DNA of 64,000 bases from Enchytraeus crypticus. Its lineage: Eukaryota > Annelida > Clitellata > Enchytraeida > Enchytraeidae. Positions 32,180-43,672 of this stretch are shown here, one piece after another (the first letter of the stretch is position 1; each line of letters opens with the position of its first letter). Both the position numbers and the translations under genes were made by a program. The stretch spans positions 2,104,001 to 2,168,000 of the forward strand of contig CAJHZI010000534.1 in assembly GCA_905160935.1 (NCBI GenBank), written 5' to 3'. The notes under the pieces are model-generated. The model did no database searches. It was not told the DNA's origin and saw nothing but the letters and a program-made list of their open reading frames with translations.

Positions 32180-32655
32180 TGCAGCTATATCATACCTTCA
32201 TTTTATAATAGGCAGCTACATCATGCTTTCATTAGCTTACAGGCAGCTACATTATGCCTTCATAATATTTAATTAATAGGCAGCTACATCAGGCCTTAGT
32301 TAGTTTAAATGCAGCTTTCATGCTTTCAGTAGTTTACAGCAGTTAATTATATCATTACTTAATTCAGTAGTTTATAGGCAGTTGTATCATGACTTCAGAA
32401 GTTCTCATGCAGCTGTATGTTGTATCATGTCTGTAGTAGTTTATAGGCAGCTGAATCATGTCTGTAGTAGTTTATAGGCAGCTGAATCAAGCCTGTAGTA
32501 GTTTATAGGCAGCTTAATCATGCCTGTAGTAGTTTATAGGCAGCTTAATCATGCCTGTAGTAGTTTAAAGGCAGCTGTGGCATGCCTTCTGTAGTATTTA
32601 GGCAGCTGAATCATGCCTGTAGTAGTTTTTATAGGCAGCTTAACTTAATCATGCC
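32180..32655 (+). repeat. about 32-bp tandem array, about 13 copies
   Basis: Unit 'agtagtttataggcagctga' plus 'atcatgcctgt', more diverged at the left end. Confidence 0.93.
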
Positions 32656-32985
32656 TGTATTAGACAAGGATGATATTTATGTTGAGCGAGGGTCTCGTGG
32701 AAGACTGATGGTTGCTAGGAGGTTTGTGGCTCCAGTGTGTGTAGGCTATTTATCTGTAAACTCAATTACAGATCTCGAGGGTCTATAGCTGCCATCCATC
32801 ATACCCTCAGACATATGAGATTTATCATTTGCTCGACTCATTTTCTACTAAAACAAAAGCGCGGCGGCGATAATACGAGATCGTATAGAGTTTCATCAGT
32901 GGTGCCCAGTTTCTATGACGAGAATTACATGTATGTAGACCTATACATACAACTTTTTTAAAATCCAATAATAACAGCAATTAGA

Positions 32986-33480
32986 GTGCTACAGTCATCA
33001 ATGACAACATCGAGCACTATTGAGACAAAATCAAGTCGGCGAGCAAAAAAGAAGGTCCAAAAACGGTGCCAATTCCAAAATCCAGAAATTCAGTCCTAAG
33101 TAAATCTAAACAACTTACATTGTGTGAAACTGTAAAGAGCTAACATCTAGCTGTCGAGTTGATTGCTATTACCCTGTTAGAACTATACAATGAGGGAGTT
33201 GTATTATTATACTTAGTGTTGGTCAGCCGATACAACATCAGCAAGAATAAACTGCATTGATGACTCGAAATCTAACGTCTACTTGTAAATTGTATAGAAC
33301 AAGGTGATAAATATGGAAAATTAGTAAATTACCCAAAATGAATGCAATGTATTTAAAGAATATCTTTGGACCGGTTTTCTTGATTTCAGAATTTGCACTG
33401 TTTCGTACCTTTTCTTTGTTCACCGGCTTGGATTTGCCTCAATAGTGCTCATTATGGTCATGAACGTCGAATGGCTTCCA
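32986..33480. mobile_element. MITE-like element, family of 'gacaacatcgagcac' ends
   Basis: The left end (gtgctacagtcatcaatgac, then aacatcgagcactattgag) and the right end (minus strand: tgagcactattgaggcaaat) are inverted relatives about 480 bp apart. The family also occurs at 51476-52480. Confidence 0.65.
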
Positions 33481-33867
33481 TATTGAGTCGGCTCTGATGC
33501 TGCCAACTGTGGCCTTTGATTACAACAACTCAGAAATGATTGGCAATTATAAAACCAAGAATGAGAATCCGCGCAATAAATTATAAGGATTGAGAACCAG
33601 TAATCGTGTTTGCAAGGACTAGGCCTACGTTCCGCATTAGCAAGAATATATGGCTGAATTTCTTATTTCATTTCGAGTTTTATTTATTGTTCTGCATAAG
33701 CTTACATGTATTGATTTTTGCATTCATTCATCACACATGATTTTGAGTTTGAAATATAATAATAGCAATAGGATAGTCTAAATGATATTAATTTGAAATT
33801 ATTTTGAAATATGAAAAACTGTTATCCATGACAACATCGAGCACGATTGACATAAGTACATTGCGCT

Positions 33868-34140
33868 ATTGAATGTCTCAATAGCGCAATGGTTAAGGGT
33901 ATAGTTAACGCCATTAAGTATTAAATGACAGACCCAGAGGTGAATCGAACTCTCGTGGGTTCGATTCCCAGCCGCGTTGACCTGAGAGTAAAATCTCGGA
34001 CATTCACTGGACTGGCTACACGGAAAATGGACTAAATTGCCTAACGGATATAACATGCGGTATTAAAAGTGATAGATATCAACATAGTTGATCGTTTCAC
34101 TATAATGTGTGTTATTATTATTATTATTATTATTATTATA
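33868..34140 (+). mobile_element. tRNA-derived SINE, copy 3 (best head and tail)
   Basis: A-box-like 'tagcgcaatggttaagggt' at about 33891, B box GGTTCGATTCCC at about 33958, then the shared body and tail, ending in a (TTA)n tail at 34110-34139. Confidence 0.88.
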
Positions 34141-34483
34141 AGACTACCGAAGAGTGAATTGAAGAGAATTCCAGATCGTCAATGCAGCATGTTGAAGAGA
34201 ACCATTAAATAATTTAGAACGTTAAATAAGGTAAGCTAGGTCTGATTTGAAAATGACTTAAGAATCTTAAACTTTTGGCAGCTAAGCAAGGATATCGAAG
34301 TAAAATTATTTTTCTATTGTACATGTATGCAGCTGAGTGATTGCTTGTTGTTGTAGTGGCGAATTTTAATGTGCTCTTCTATTTCTTTACATTTCTGTGT
34401 TTATTGATTTCAGCAAAATAAAAATTTAAAAATTAAAGCTCATCAGTTTCTGTAGATATTCTTATGCGAAGTTTATTTTCATT

Positions 34484-34549
34484 AGGACTATTTAAGAGAT
34501 ATTTTGAGGTATAAATTATTGTACCTCAAAATATCTCTTAAATAGTCCT
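34484..34549. repeat. 28-bp inverted repeat with 10-nt loop
   Basis: The arms read aggactatttaagagatatt then ttgaggta on one side and their exact complement on the other, around a loop of about 10 nt. No gene is near. Confidence 0.93.
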
Positions 34550-36927
34550 TTAGTATGACCGATCAAGTTAAGATTAGGATATTTTGGGATGAGTAGATTA
34601 GAGCAGTAGGCCTTCTGAAGAAGTGTCGAGCTATAATTGTTTACTTCTGCGGAAATAGTTTTAGAAGCTTTTATATTTTATTATTCAGTATTTTAAATTT
34701 TAATTAATTTAAAGAAATTATGGTTCATTTAATACTATGTTAGAAATCTTTAGACATTTAGGCTAATGTTAAAATTTCGTAGACTTAGTAGAATTAGTAG
34801 ACTTTATTTAGTTTGGTATACTGCTGGATTTGAGCCTATTGATAGGGACGATTGATGCCGGTTTCACAACCTAAAAATTAACATAATAATTATATAATAC
34901 CATGGTCTCTCTCCCATCGCCGTTTTACGTACCCCACCTCATAGCCATCACGCTTTATATTTCCCTCCATTCATCATTCTCTAATGGATGAAATTCCGAG
35001 TACCGAAAGATGCGCTGTGGATTTCGAATTTTTGTTAACTACTACTTATGTTAAATTTTGCATCTTAACCCAACTGTCCCAACATTTACCAGAAGATGTA
35101 ATAGTTGAAATTTATTCTAAAAATCCTTACCTCACGCTCAAATCTTTGTGCTATTTGTTAAAATTAATGCAAATACTATTAAAATTCTATATTGTGATAT
35201 TATTTAATCAAATTACATATTACATCTATTCAAAAATTATGGTTCAGCTGCCATTCATTCTACAGAATCTCAATCCCTATCTATTATGGTATTGTAAAGA
35301 TAGGTCACGGAAAATCCTTAATACTTTGCTTCTTTAGCTAATTCAGTTTGATTTATGCTGTTTAATTAATACTGCTCATGGAGAGTATCTTATGTGGATG
35401 CACACTCATGACGATTACTTTCAATTTTTTTCATGCAAACTCAAAAAAGTAATAGGGTAAGAGATAGGGTTTGCCCATGAGGACCAAAAAGTGGGTAGGC
35501 AAGTGCCCAATAGGCTCTGCTGCTAGTGAACTTAATATAACATAATATTACAGACCTGGAGCAAGAAGCATGATGGATGCTTGCTTATTATAATGTGTAT
35601 ATTTTTGTTTGAGCTAATATTTGAATTAGGAAGGATCGAGTTAAGAATACTGTAATTAACAGTAGGTTAGGACTTAGGAAAGTCACGAGTAATGTAAAAG
35701 TTTGAGTATTTAGTGGGCATCGAGCTGAAGTATATATTATTTTTGGCAGACCTGCAATTACAGCTAATTTGTTACTTTAGTCATTTACATTTAAATTATA
35801 GCCAATTTAATACTATATTTGATCTATTTAATATGTCTTCTGTTAAAGTTTTACTTTCTCTCTCTTAGTGCACTACTTACTGGCTGGTCCATGGTATATA
35901 ATGCCTACACTCATCTCTATCTTCCATTTTCCACTTCATGTCCATATACGAATGAATCTTTAAGTCATCTATAACATTCTTTTTGATATACCGTTATTCT
36001 TGAGCGATTCTGCTTATGATGAGATGCCTTCTTCAGATTCGACTAACATTGACTGGGCAGGGGCGTCATTCCTTGAGAAAACAATCCTGTTAACCCAAGC
36101 AGCTTGGTGTGTTATGAGATAGATTAAGCATATACTGATCCAGTCGAATTGATCTACTAATTGTTAAGTAGGGGTTGACTACCCAAGAATCAGAATTTAT
36201 CATTGAAAGCTACACTACTGTATCGAAGTTTAATGAATAAATGAATAACGTTCTCTTGAAATTAACTTAGTGTTCTAAACAGTTCTCCTTGCTAACATAC
36301 AATGTGTGCAGACCTTGACATGTTGCTACTAAATTGGTTATTTTATAGAGTTGTGCTCTATGGAAAGTGCAATGTTGAATCTAGATATCTATTATGTCAA
36401 ACAGAGCAGGAGCAGTGACGTGAGGTTATTCTAGAATCATTTGTAGCTTATCTTTGACTTTCTCTTTAAACAGAGTGGTCTGTGAATCTTTTGAAAATTT
36501 TGAGTTTAATTAACCTAATTGTGGCTTTAATGGATATCAGGAAATTCCTCAAATTATTTGAGTCGCATAGTATGAATCTTCGTCGATTTCTATTGTATAT
36601 ACTAACTTTTCAACTTGATTAGACAGTTTAATGATAAATACTGACCAATAAGGACCCTACTGTATAATTTTGTTAATTTTGTGTCATGATTATATTTAGT
36701 ATGGTATTAAAAATAGGATTTAAAGACTACTTGAGTATAATTTTCATTTTATGTTCTAGTTTTAAAATAATATGAGAAGATGGGAGATTATTAAATGTCA
36801 TCCTACAGAATGTGAAATAGTTTAGCTGTTGTATATCTGAAGCCTATTTCATATATATCACCCATCCTGCTGTTGGGGCAGTGTCTGCCACTTACATTGA
36901 AAATTAGATCAAATTAATGCTGTGAGC
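34550..36927. other. intergenic, upstream of the repeat-rich gene
   Basis: AT-rich unique sequence with no supported gene. A LINE 3'-end fragment lies at about 35860-35975. Any promoter or non-coding first exon of the next gene would lie here. Confidence 0.55.
35860..35975 (-). mobile_element. fragment of the (GA)n-tailed LINE, minus copy
   Basis: 'ctctctctcttagtgcacta' followed by 'ctggtccatggtatataatg' is the complement of the LINE end at 53040-53105. Confidence 0.8.
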
Positions 36928-39372
36928 ATGGAAACAGTAAAAACTGATATAAGAGAAACATCATGCATTGATAAATCACTCACTTCAGTAGGTTCAGAGA
37001 GTGAGAGTATGCAGCAGATATCTGCTGATGGAGATGTTAGTAGTGAGTTTAACAGAACAAATGATGAAGTGACTGTTGATGACAGCAATAGAGACTGTGG
37101 TAGGGCTGCTCTCATCTCTGCTTCAGCTAATGCTACTGTTAGTTTAGCCAATGCAGGAGCTGATGATGGAGTGAATACAGGAGCTGTTAATGGAGTGAAT
37201 ACAGGAGCTGATGATGTAGTGAATGCAGGAGCTGATGGAGTAGTGAATACAGGAGCTGCTGATGGAGTGAATGCAGGAGCTGATGATGGAGTGAATACAG
37301 GAGCTGATGATGGAGTGAATACAGGAGCTGTTAATGGCGTGAATGCAGGAGCTGATGATGGAGTGAATACAGAAGTTGATGATGGAGTGAATACAGGAGC
37401 TGTTAATGGAGTGAATACAGGAGCTGATGATGTAGTGAATGCAGGAGCTGATGGAGTAGTGAATACAGGAGCTGCTGATGGAGTGAATGCAGGAGCTGAT
37501 GATGGAGTGAATACAGGAGCTGATGATGGAGTGAATACAGGAGCTGTTAATGGCGTGAATGCAGGAGCTGATGATGGAGTGAATACAGAAGTTGATGATG
37601 GAGTGAATACAGGAGCTGATGATGGAATGAATAAAGGAGCTACTGATGGAGTGAATACAGAAGTTGATGATGGAGTGAATACAGAAACTGATGATGGAGT
37701 GAATACCGGAGCTGATGATGGAATGAATACAGGAGCTAATGGTGGAGTGAATGCAGAAGCTGATGATGGAATGAATACAGAAGCTGATGATGGAGTGAAT
37801 GCAGAAGCTGATGATGGAATGAATACAGGAGCTGATAATGGAATGTATACAGGAGCTGATGATGTAGTGAATGCAGGAGCTGATGGAGTAGTGAATACAG
37901 GAGCTGCTGATGGAGTGAATGCAGGAGCTGATGATGGAGTGAATACAGGAGCTGATGATGGAGTGAATACAGGAGCTGTTGATGGCGTGAATGCAGGAGC
38001 TGATGATGGAGTGAATACAGAAGTTGATGATGGAGTGAATACAGGAGCTGATGATGGAATGAATAAAGCAGCTACTGATGGAGTGAATACAGAAGTTGAT
38101 GATGGAGTGAATACAGAAGCTGATGATGGAGTGAATACCGGAGCTGATGATGGAGTGAATGCAGAAGCTGATGATGGAATGAATACAGGAGCTGATAATG
38201 GAATGTATACAGGAGCTGATGATGGAATGAATACAGAAGCTGATGATGGAATGAATACAGGAGATGATGATGGAGTGAATGCAGGAACTGATAATAGAGT
38301 TAATGCAGGAGCTGATGATGTAGTGAATGCAGGAGCAAATGATGGAGTGAATGCAGGAGCTGATGATGGAGTGAATGCAGGAGCAAATAATGGAGTGAAA
38401 ACAGGAGCTGATGCTGGAATGAATGGAGGAGCTGAGGAAGGAATGAACACAGGAGATGAGGGAGATTTGATAACCGAGGAGGAGGAGTGGGAGTTGATGA
38501 TGATTGAGAAAGAGAAATTGCAGTCCCTCACAATGGTCTGTATTCAGCTCATGTCTAGAGGAGCTCTCAATGCTGCGAGCACTAATCAACATGCTTCAGC
38601 AGAATCAAGTGAGGAAGGAAGGGCTGAGCTGATCATTGACAGTGCTCTGATGAATCTGTCAGCGCATCAAACTGAAGCTGACCAAGTTGTGCCGGTAGTT
38701 GATAGTCTAACGACTGACCCAGTGAACCCTACTGACCCAGTGAACCCTACTGACCCAGTGAACCCTACTGACCCAGTGAACCCTACTGACCCAGTGAACC
38801 CTACTGACCCCGTGAACCCTACTGACCCAGTGAACCCTACTGACCCAGTGAACCCTACTGACCCAGTGAACCCTACTGACCTAGTGAACCCTACTGACCC
38901 AGTGAACCCTACTCACCCTGCTCGACCTGACGCCATGCTGGCTGAGAGCACACGAGGGCTCGGCACTGAGTCATCTGCCGATCTTCACTCAGAGTTGTGC
39001 TTGAGCGAGACAGCGGTCGTGAAGTGTGAGAAGCGCTCAGTTCATTTAACCTCTGACTCTTCTGTTGAACGCCTCTCTGGTTCCTCAGTAACTGCTTCAC
39101 TCGTAGGAGGCGCCTCTGAGGCTAACCACTCAGAGCTTGTCAACACTCCCCGCACGTTCAAAATACCGCAAAACCTTGATATTATAGAAAAGTCTGAGAG
39201 TACTGATGATTCTACAGGTGGCAAACAACTCAAGAATTCAGATAAATCAGTTGAAGTAGTGAGAGCTAAGTACACAAGTGATCTGATCAAAGCAGTGGCA
39301 GAATTGTCTGATGTAGCGGCCACTCACGAGATGATTGAAGACTTTCCTCTGGTTGTCATTACAGCTGAGGCA
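36928..39372 (+). CDS. repeat-rich gene, exon 1
   Basis: The frame is open from a stop at 36898. ATG at 36928; donor GAGGCA|GTTAGT at 39373 in phase 0. Acidic repeats are followed by a non-repeated helical stretch (ELMMIEKEKLQSLTMVCIQL) and a Ser/Thr-rich part. Upstream non-coding or coding exons cannot be excluded. Confidence 0.72.
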
Positions 39373-42300
39373 GTTAGTGTTACTCTTATCCTATTACAGT
39401 TGTGTTACTCTTAACCTTTACTGCTATATAGCTGCGTTATGTGTACTGTATCTGTAGGCAGGTCCTAGGTACATATTCCAACTCAGAAGTCTCATTTCAT
39501 GCTTAATGAGAGCACTCCATTGACCATTTAACTCCATCATAGTCGCTAAGTCTTTCCAAATCTTCCTGGTAACCTTTAGCTTGGAAAATACAACTTCTGA
39601 GGTGCTTTCCCATTCCCTTTCTCAATTCTTGCTTAGTGTTGATTGTTGTATTGTGTGTTCTACAGTATGTGATGATTGTAGATGAGCAGATATGAGCACA
39701 GTGAGGAGGTGAGACAGCTCTATGTGCTGATTGTAGATGAGCAGATATGAGCACAGTGAGGAGGTGAGACAGTTGGGTAGAGACCTGTTCAATCTCTTCA
39801 AGTCGATGTACATGAGAGCTGCTGGGCAAGACTTCATCTCTGTATTTCACTGCGCCGTCATAGAGAGACACAAGAGAAGGGTTTGTATGAAACTATCGCA
39901 GTGTATGTGTGTGTGTTAGTAGATATTAGGTATATTAGAGTTGGCCACTCACTGCTCTTTCGACTAAGTGCTGCTCTTTGAAGTGAGCCGGTATCACTCA
40001 CAGCTCAGTGCTCTCTAAGAGCTGCTCTCAGTGTGCAGTTTTAGTTCAAGTGTTATAACACAACATGCTGCGCTGTATCGCATAACGACACAGTGCAGCA
40101 TGTTATAATATAGCATGCTGCAATGTGTTGTTATAGGGGCTTACATTGAAGTATAGATCGACATGCAGCGTGGTGTGATGAAACTGACTAAGAAATCACT
40201 ATTTCTCAGGCCATGTAGATTAAGTGGAAGAAGCTGGCTGTCATGTAACAAGATTATTATTATTATTATTAAAAACGAAAACTTATATAGCAGTGTCATG
40301 GTCAAAATTGGTCTTTGAGACTATTTTACAGAAAGAGTTCTGAAGTAATAAGCTAAATAAAAATTATTACATTTAAATTTGAAATTTATATTTATTTACA
40401 ATTGTGTCAAATAATTTTTATAAATGCAAAACTACTGGTGATTTATCTCTAACATATAGTATGTATGTATTGTACTGTATCAAGCAATTTTTGCAATACT
40501 GCACTAATGGGTCTATACTATTTTACTTTAAATAAATCTGTAATTATGTATGTAGCTAATTAGCAAGTAGGTCTGCAATTAAGGGACCTTTATTAAGTTA
40601 GTTTGAGTACATAAATGTTTCTCTTCATGCAAAGCCATTTCAGAGATGATGCTTAGGTAAGACTGGTGACCTTAGAGTCCTTGCTGTCGTACAGTGATAT
40701 TAATAGTATTTATTGATTTTTCAGACTATCCCTTCATCGTTCGTATTTTGTAATGTACATTCATTCACACTTGTCAGTTTATAACACTCGTATATAGGGT
40801 TACCAGACGTCTAAAAAAATATAGCCCAACGCCTTAATGCAACTAGCATACAAATTACTCAATAGTGCATGAAACCTGCCCAACCAGCAACACTGGCTGA
40901 CTCAGGAGTAGACTTTTAGAGGACCTAGACTACTAGAAGGCGCGCAGGCCTACACATAGGCCCAGTACAATTACTGTAGCCAGTGCATGAGTCAGTCAGT
41001 TAAGAGCTAATTAAGTATTTCGTATGATGTTGTTGTTGTTATTGTTGTTGTTGTGGAATTGATGAAGATGGAATTATCTGAGACCAGTGTTGTTGTTGTT
41101 GTAGTTGATGAAGATTATTGTTGTTGTTGTTGTAGTTGATGAGGAATGTTTTTGTTGTTGTTGTAGTTGATGAAGATTGTTGTTGTTGTTGTAGTTGATG
41201 AAGATAGTTGTTGTTGTTTTTGTAGTTGATGAAGATTGTTGCTGTTGTTGTAGTTGATGAGGATTGTTGTTGTTGTTGTTGTTGTTGATGAAGATTGTTG
41301 TTGTTGTTGTAGTTGGTGAGGATTGTTGTTGTTGTTGTTGTAGCTGATGAAGATTGTTGTAGTTGTTGTAGCTGATGAAGATTGTTGTTGTTGTAGTTGA
41401 TGAAGATTGTTGTTGTTGTAGTTGATGAGGATTGTTGTTGTTGTTGTTGTAGTTGATGAAGATTGTAGAGATGCTGGATTGTATTGACTCTGTGCCTGTG
41501 AGAGAGAGGTACGATGATCTCGATGTGTACAAGCAACGTCTAATCGAAGCCAGGAAGCAGTCAGAGTGCATGATGTCAGTGTGGATGAAGTTCTCCAGGA
41601 AGATGAACTTCACTGATCCGCACGTAGTCTGCGCTCCTGCCCCTCTCACTGGAGCTAAGAGTGAAGTGAAGCAGAGCGACTGTGAGGTCAAGGCCTGTGG
41701 TTGCTCGGAGGTTTCTGTACAGGCTCATAGGAGCTGCAGAGAGAGTAAGAAGAATGAAGTCACTACTAGTGGTACAGAAGTCATCACTAGTGGTATAGAA
41801 GTCACTGCTAGTGGTACAGAAGTCACTGCTAGTGGTGCAGAGGTCACTACTAGTGGTATAGTAGTCACAACTAGTGGTACTGAAGATGTAGCTAGAAGCA
41901 CTGAAGCTACCGGTAATGATACAGAAGTGACAGCCAGATGTTGTAAGAACAGGGCTAGTGGCAGCAGAGATGAGCTGCGCTTCGACTGTTCTTACAAAGA
42001 CAACAAAATCGACGTCAAGTTGAAATATGAAGTGAAGAAAGAGGAGAAGGGTGAAGTGAAGAAAGAAGTGAAATGTGCAGTGAAGAAAGAAGTGAAATGT
42101 GAAGTGAAGAAAGAGGTGAAATGTGAAGTGAAGAAAGAGGTGAAGTGTGAGCTGAAGAAAGAGGTGAAGATGGAAAACTTTGAGGATAGAGTGGAGAAAA
42201 GACTGGAGTGGATTGGTAGTGGTCAGCTGTTGTGTCTAGACGGTAGTGAAGGTGATTGTGGAGAGTTCACTAGGGATGTGCAAAGTGATTCGATGAAGAG

Positions 42301-43531
42301 GGAAGTGATGGTAAAGTCTGAACCACCGGACTATGTAGAGTTTAGTGACAGCACAAGCTCTGCTGGCTGGCAGGTGGTTAGAGGCAAAGGAGCCTTGGCT
42401 GCACGTAAGAGACGCAGGGTAAGTTCAGGAGGAAAGTATGCTGAAATGGTTAGTTCAGAGAGAACCGACCTCTATGTAGGAGCTGATAATGTTGGAAGTT
42501 GTATTAAACCAGAAGTGACAAGTGATAGAAGTTCTGCTTCACTTCAGCGCCATCATAGGAAGACACCCGGGTGTGATGAGAGAGAGAGCCGAGAGAAGAG
42601 AGTGAGAGGTTGTGGTGCAGTGGTTAAGTGTGAGAGCTCGTGTGATGATAGAGAGAGAGAACGTGGTACTGGTACACACACGGGCAACGATGTTAAGAGA
42701 CAGAGAACTAAGAGGTGTCTAGATGACAGTAGACAAACAGTTGGTAGTATAAAGAGTGAAATTGAGAGTGATGCGATAGATAGAAAGTTGAAAAGAACGA
42801 CAGAAAGAACGGTTAAGATGCCAGGAAGTGCTGTACGTTCAAGAAGACATGCTGAGATACACAACGATACTGTGAGTGAACTGAAGAGGGTGGGCAGTAA
42901 GACAGAGAGAGACACTAGAAGAAGATCTAGTAGAAGACTATGTGACGTGAGAGATGATGCTAGGATCCTAGCAAATGAGAGAACTACTGGAGAGAAGTGT
43001 AACAAGAGCAGAGTGTCTTGTGTCACAGGAAGAGCGGATGGGTGCAGTAGAGAGAGAACTAATGTCAGCAAGCAAAGTGCTACCAGAGCTTCTCTTAGCA
43101 ATAGCGTTACCATGGAGATGAAACAACTTCCTGTAGAGACTAGGAGACGATGTAGGAGAGACACCTACTCTGCTAGCGCTGGTTGTCATGACAGCACTGG
43201 TGGAAGTAGAGTAAAGAGGAGGACAAGCAATGATGACCTTGGAGATATCAAGGTCAAGGTGTCAGCTAGTGTTGGGTCTAACAGAGCTGAGGTGACGCAG
43301 GGTGGTGGAGTGCACGTCATGGCTGACGGTAGCACTGGTGGAGGGAGACACTGCAGTGAGGGGGTGGGAAAGAGAACTCGTAGTTGTGCAGAAAATAAGA
43401 ACAAGAGCAGAGGTGTGAGTAACGTAGTGAACAAGGACTGGAAGTTTCACTTCAGCTCTGAAACCATTTCTGGTCCAGAGTTTAACTGGAGCAGTGAAAG
43501 GAGCAATGAGAGACATATGAGCATAGAGTAA
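36928..43531 (+). CDS. repeat-rich, probably nuclear protein of about 1,549 residues, three exons
   Basis: I do not recognise the family. The proposed exons are 36928-39372, 39737-39880 and 41471-43531. The start is the first in-frame ATG, in good context (AGCATGG). Exon 1 encodes an 8-residue acidic repeat (GADDGVNT type, about 54 copies) and a 6-residue repeat (TDPVNP, about 12 copies). Exon 2 and the start of exon 3 look like a normal folded or helical segment (EEVRQLGRDLFNLFKSMYMR; RYDDLDVYKQRLIEARKQS). Exon 3 then has TSGTEVT repeats, KKEVKCEV repeats, a basic patch ARKRRRV that could be a nuclear localisation signal, and a long Ser/Arg/Lys-rich tail. The phase at the exon 2-3 junction fits only with the acceptor at 41470, so that junction is less certain. 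Confidence 0.72.
37144..38460 (+). repeat. 24-bp coding array, about 54 copies, with higher-order blocks
   Basis: Unit 'gatgatggagtgaatacagg' plus 'agct', encoding GADDGVNT with variants. A longer block of roughly 200-300 bp starting at 'GADDVVNAGADGVVNTGAAD' recurs at about 37207, 37423 and 37855. The minus strand is also open because of the period. Confidence 0.95.
38711..38930 (+). repeat. 18-bp coding array (TDPVNP), about 12 copies
   Basis: Unit 'actgacccagtgaaccct', nearly identical copies, in frame. Confidence 0.95.
39677..39776 (+). repeat. duplicated acceptor and start of exon 2, 55-bp period
   Basis: 'gattgtagatgagcagatat' followed by 'gagcacagtgaggaggtgag' occurs twice, giving candidate exon starts at 39682 and 39737. 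Only the second runs into the full exon. Confidence 0.92.
39737..39880 (+). CDS. repeat-rich gene, exon 2
   Basis: Acceptor ctgattgtag|ATGAGC and donor AGAAGG|GTTTGT, 48 codons, phase 0 on both sides. Unlike the flanking exons it is free of repeats and looks conserved: VRQLGRDLFNLFKSMYMRAA then GQDFISVFHCAVIERHKRR. Confidence 0.7.
40052..40140. repeat. imperfect inverted repeat around 'acatgctgcgctgt'
   Basis: 'acatgctgcgctgt' and 'acagtgcagcatgt' face each other, with a further 'gcatgctgc' copy to the right. Intronic. Confidence 0.6.
41022..41468 (+). repeat. TTG-rich array (gttgttgtagttgatgaaga), about 15 irregular copies
   Basis: Units combine (GTT)n with 'gtagttgatgaagatt'. The last unit contains the acceptor region of exon 3 (gatgaagattgtagag|ATGCTG). 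Both strands look open because of the trinucleotide period. Confidence 0.93.
41471..43531 (+). CDS. repeat-rich gene, exon 3 and stop
   Basis: 686 codons and a TAA at 43529-43531. Order: a repeat-free segment (MLDCIDSVPVRERYDDLDVY to MKFSRKMNFTDP); seven 7-residue TSGTEVT repeats (41757-41910); about six 8-residue KKEVKCEV repeats (42030-42175); a basic region; and a final FNWSSERSNERHMSIE. Several VKxE or IKxE motifs (VKSE, IKPE, VKCE, IKSE) match the SUMO attachment consensus. Confidence 0.75.
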   Translation: MLDCIDSVPVRERYDDLDVYKQRLIEARKQSECMMSVWMKFSRKMNFTDPHVVCAPAPLTGAKSEVKQSDCEVKACGCSEVSVQAHRSCRESKKNEVTTSGTEVITSGIEVTASGTEVTASGAEVTTSGIVVTTSGTEDVARSTEATGNDTEVTARCCKNRASGSRDELRFDCSYKDNKIDVKLKYEVKKEEKGEVKKEVKCAVKKEVKCEVKKEVKCEVKKEVKCELKKEVKMENFEDRVEKRLEWIGSGQLLCLDGSEGDCGEFTRDVQSDSMKREVMVKSEPPDYVEFSDSTSSAGWQVVRGKGALAARKRRRVSSGGKYAEMVSSERTDLYVGADNVGSCIKPEVTSDRSSASLQRHHRKTPGCDERESREKRVRGCGAVVKCESSCDDRERERGTGTHTGNDVKRQRTKRCLDDSRQTVGSIKSEIESDAIDRKLKRTTERTVKMPGSAVRSRRHAEIHNDTVSELKRVGSKTERDTRRRSSRRLCDVRDDARILANERTTGEKCNKSRVSCVTGRADGCSRERTNVSKQSATRASLSNSVTMEMKQLPVETRRRCRRDTYSASAGCHDSTGGSRVKRRTSNDDLGDIKVKVSASVGSNRAEVTQGGGVHVMADGSTGGGRHCSEGVGKRTRSCAENKNKSRGVSNVVNKDWKFHFSSETISGPEFNWSSERSNERHMSIE
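42030..42175 (+). repeat. 24-bp coding array (KKEVKCEV), about 6 copies
   Basis: Unit 'gaagtgaagaaagaggtgaa' plus 'atgt', in frame. It gives repeated VKKE and VKCE steps. Confidence 0.93.
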
Positions 43532-43580
43532 CGTGAGCAGTGAACGGTGCAATGAGAGACATATGAACATAGAGTCAGAT
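43490..43580 (+). repeat. duplicated stop-codon region, 46-bp period
   Basis: 'gcaatgagagacatatgarc' plus 'atagagt' occurs at the end of the coding region and again just beyond the TAA. Confidence 0.9.
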
Positions 43581-43672
43581 GGAGAACGATCAGTTTTGAA
43601 ATAATTGGCTGGTGGTAGAGAGTGGTCGATTGATAAATTCTGCTGGTGGTATGGAATACTTGCAGGGAAGTG

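Noticed and set aside
34984-35337. 117-codon plus-strand frame
   Set aside because: No recognisable motif, AT-rich composition like the surroundings, no splice or transcript evidence; probably chance.
36909-38592. Two long minus-strand open frames (482 and 540 codons) opposite the acidic repeat exon
   Set aside because: They arise because a 24-bp array keeps all frames open. The plus frame continues through unique sequence on both sides and has a start, a donor and phase-matched exons; the minus frames do not.
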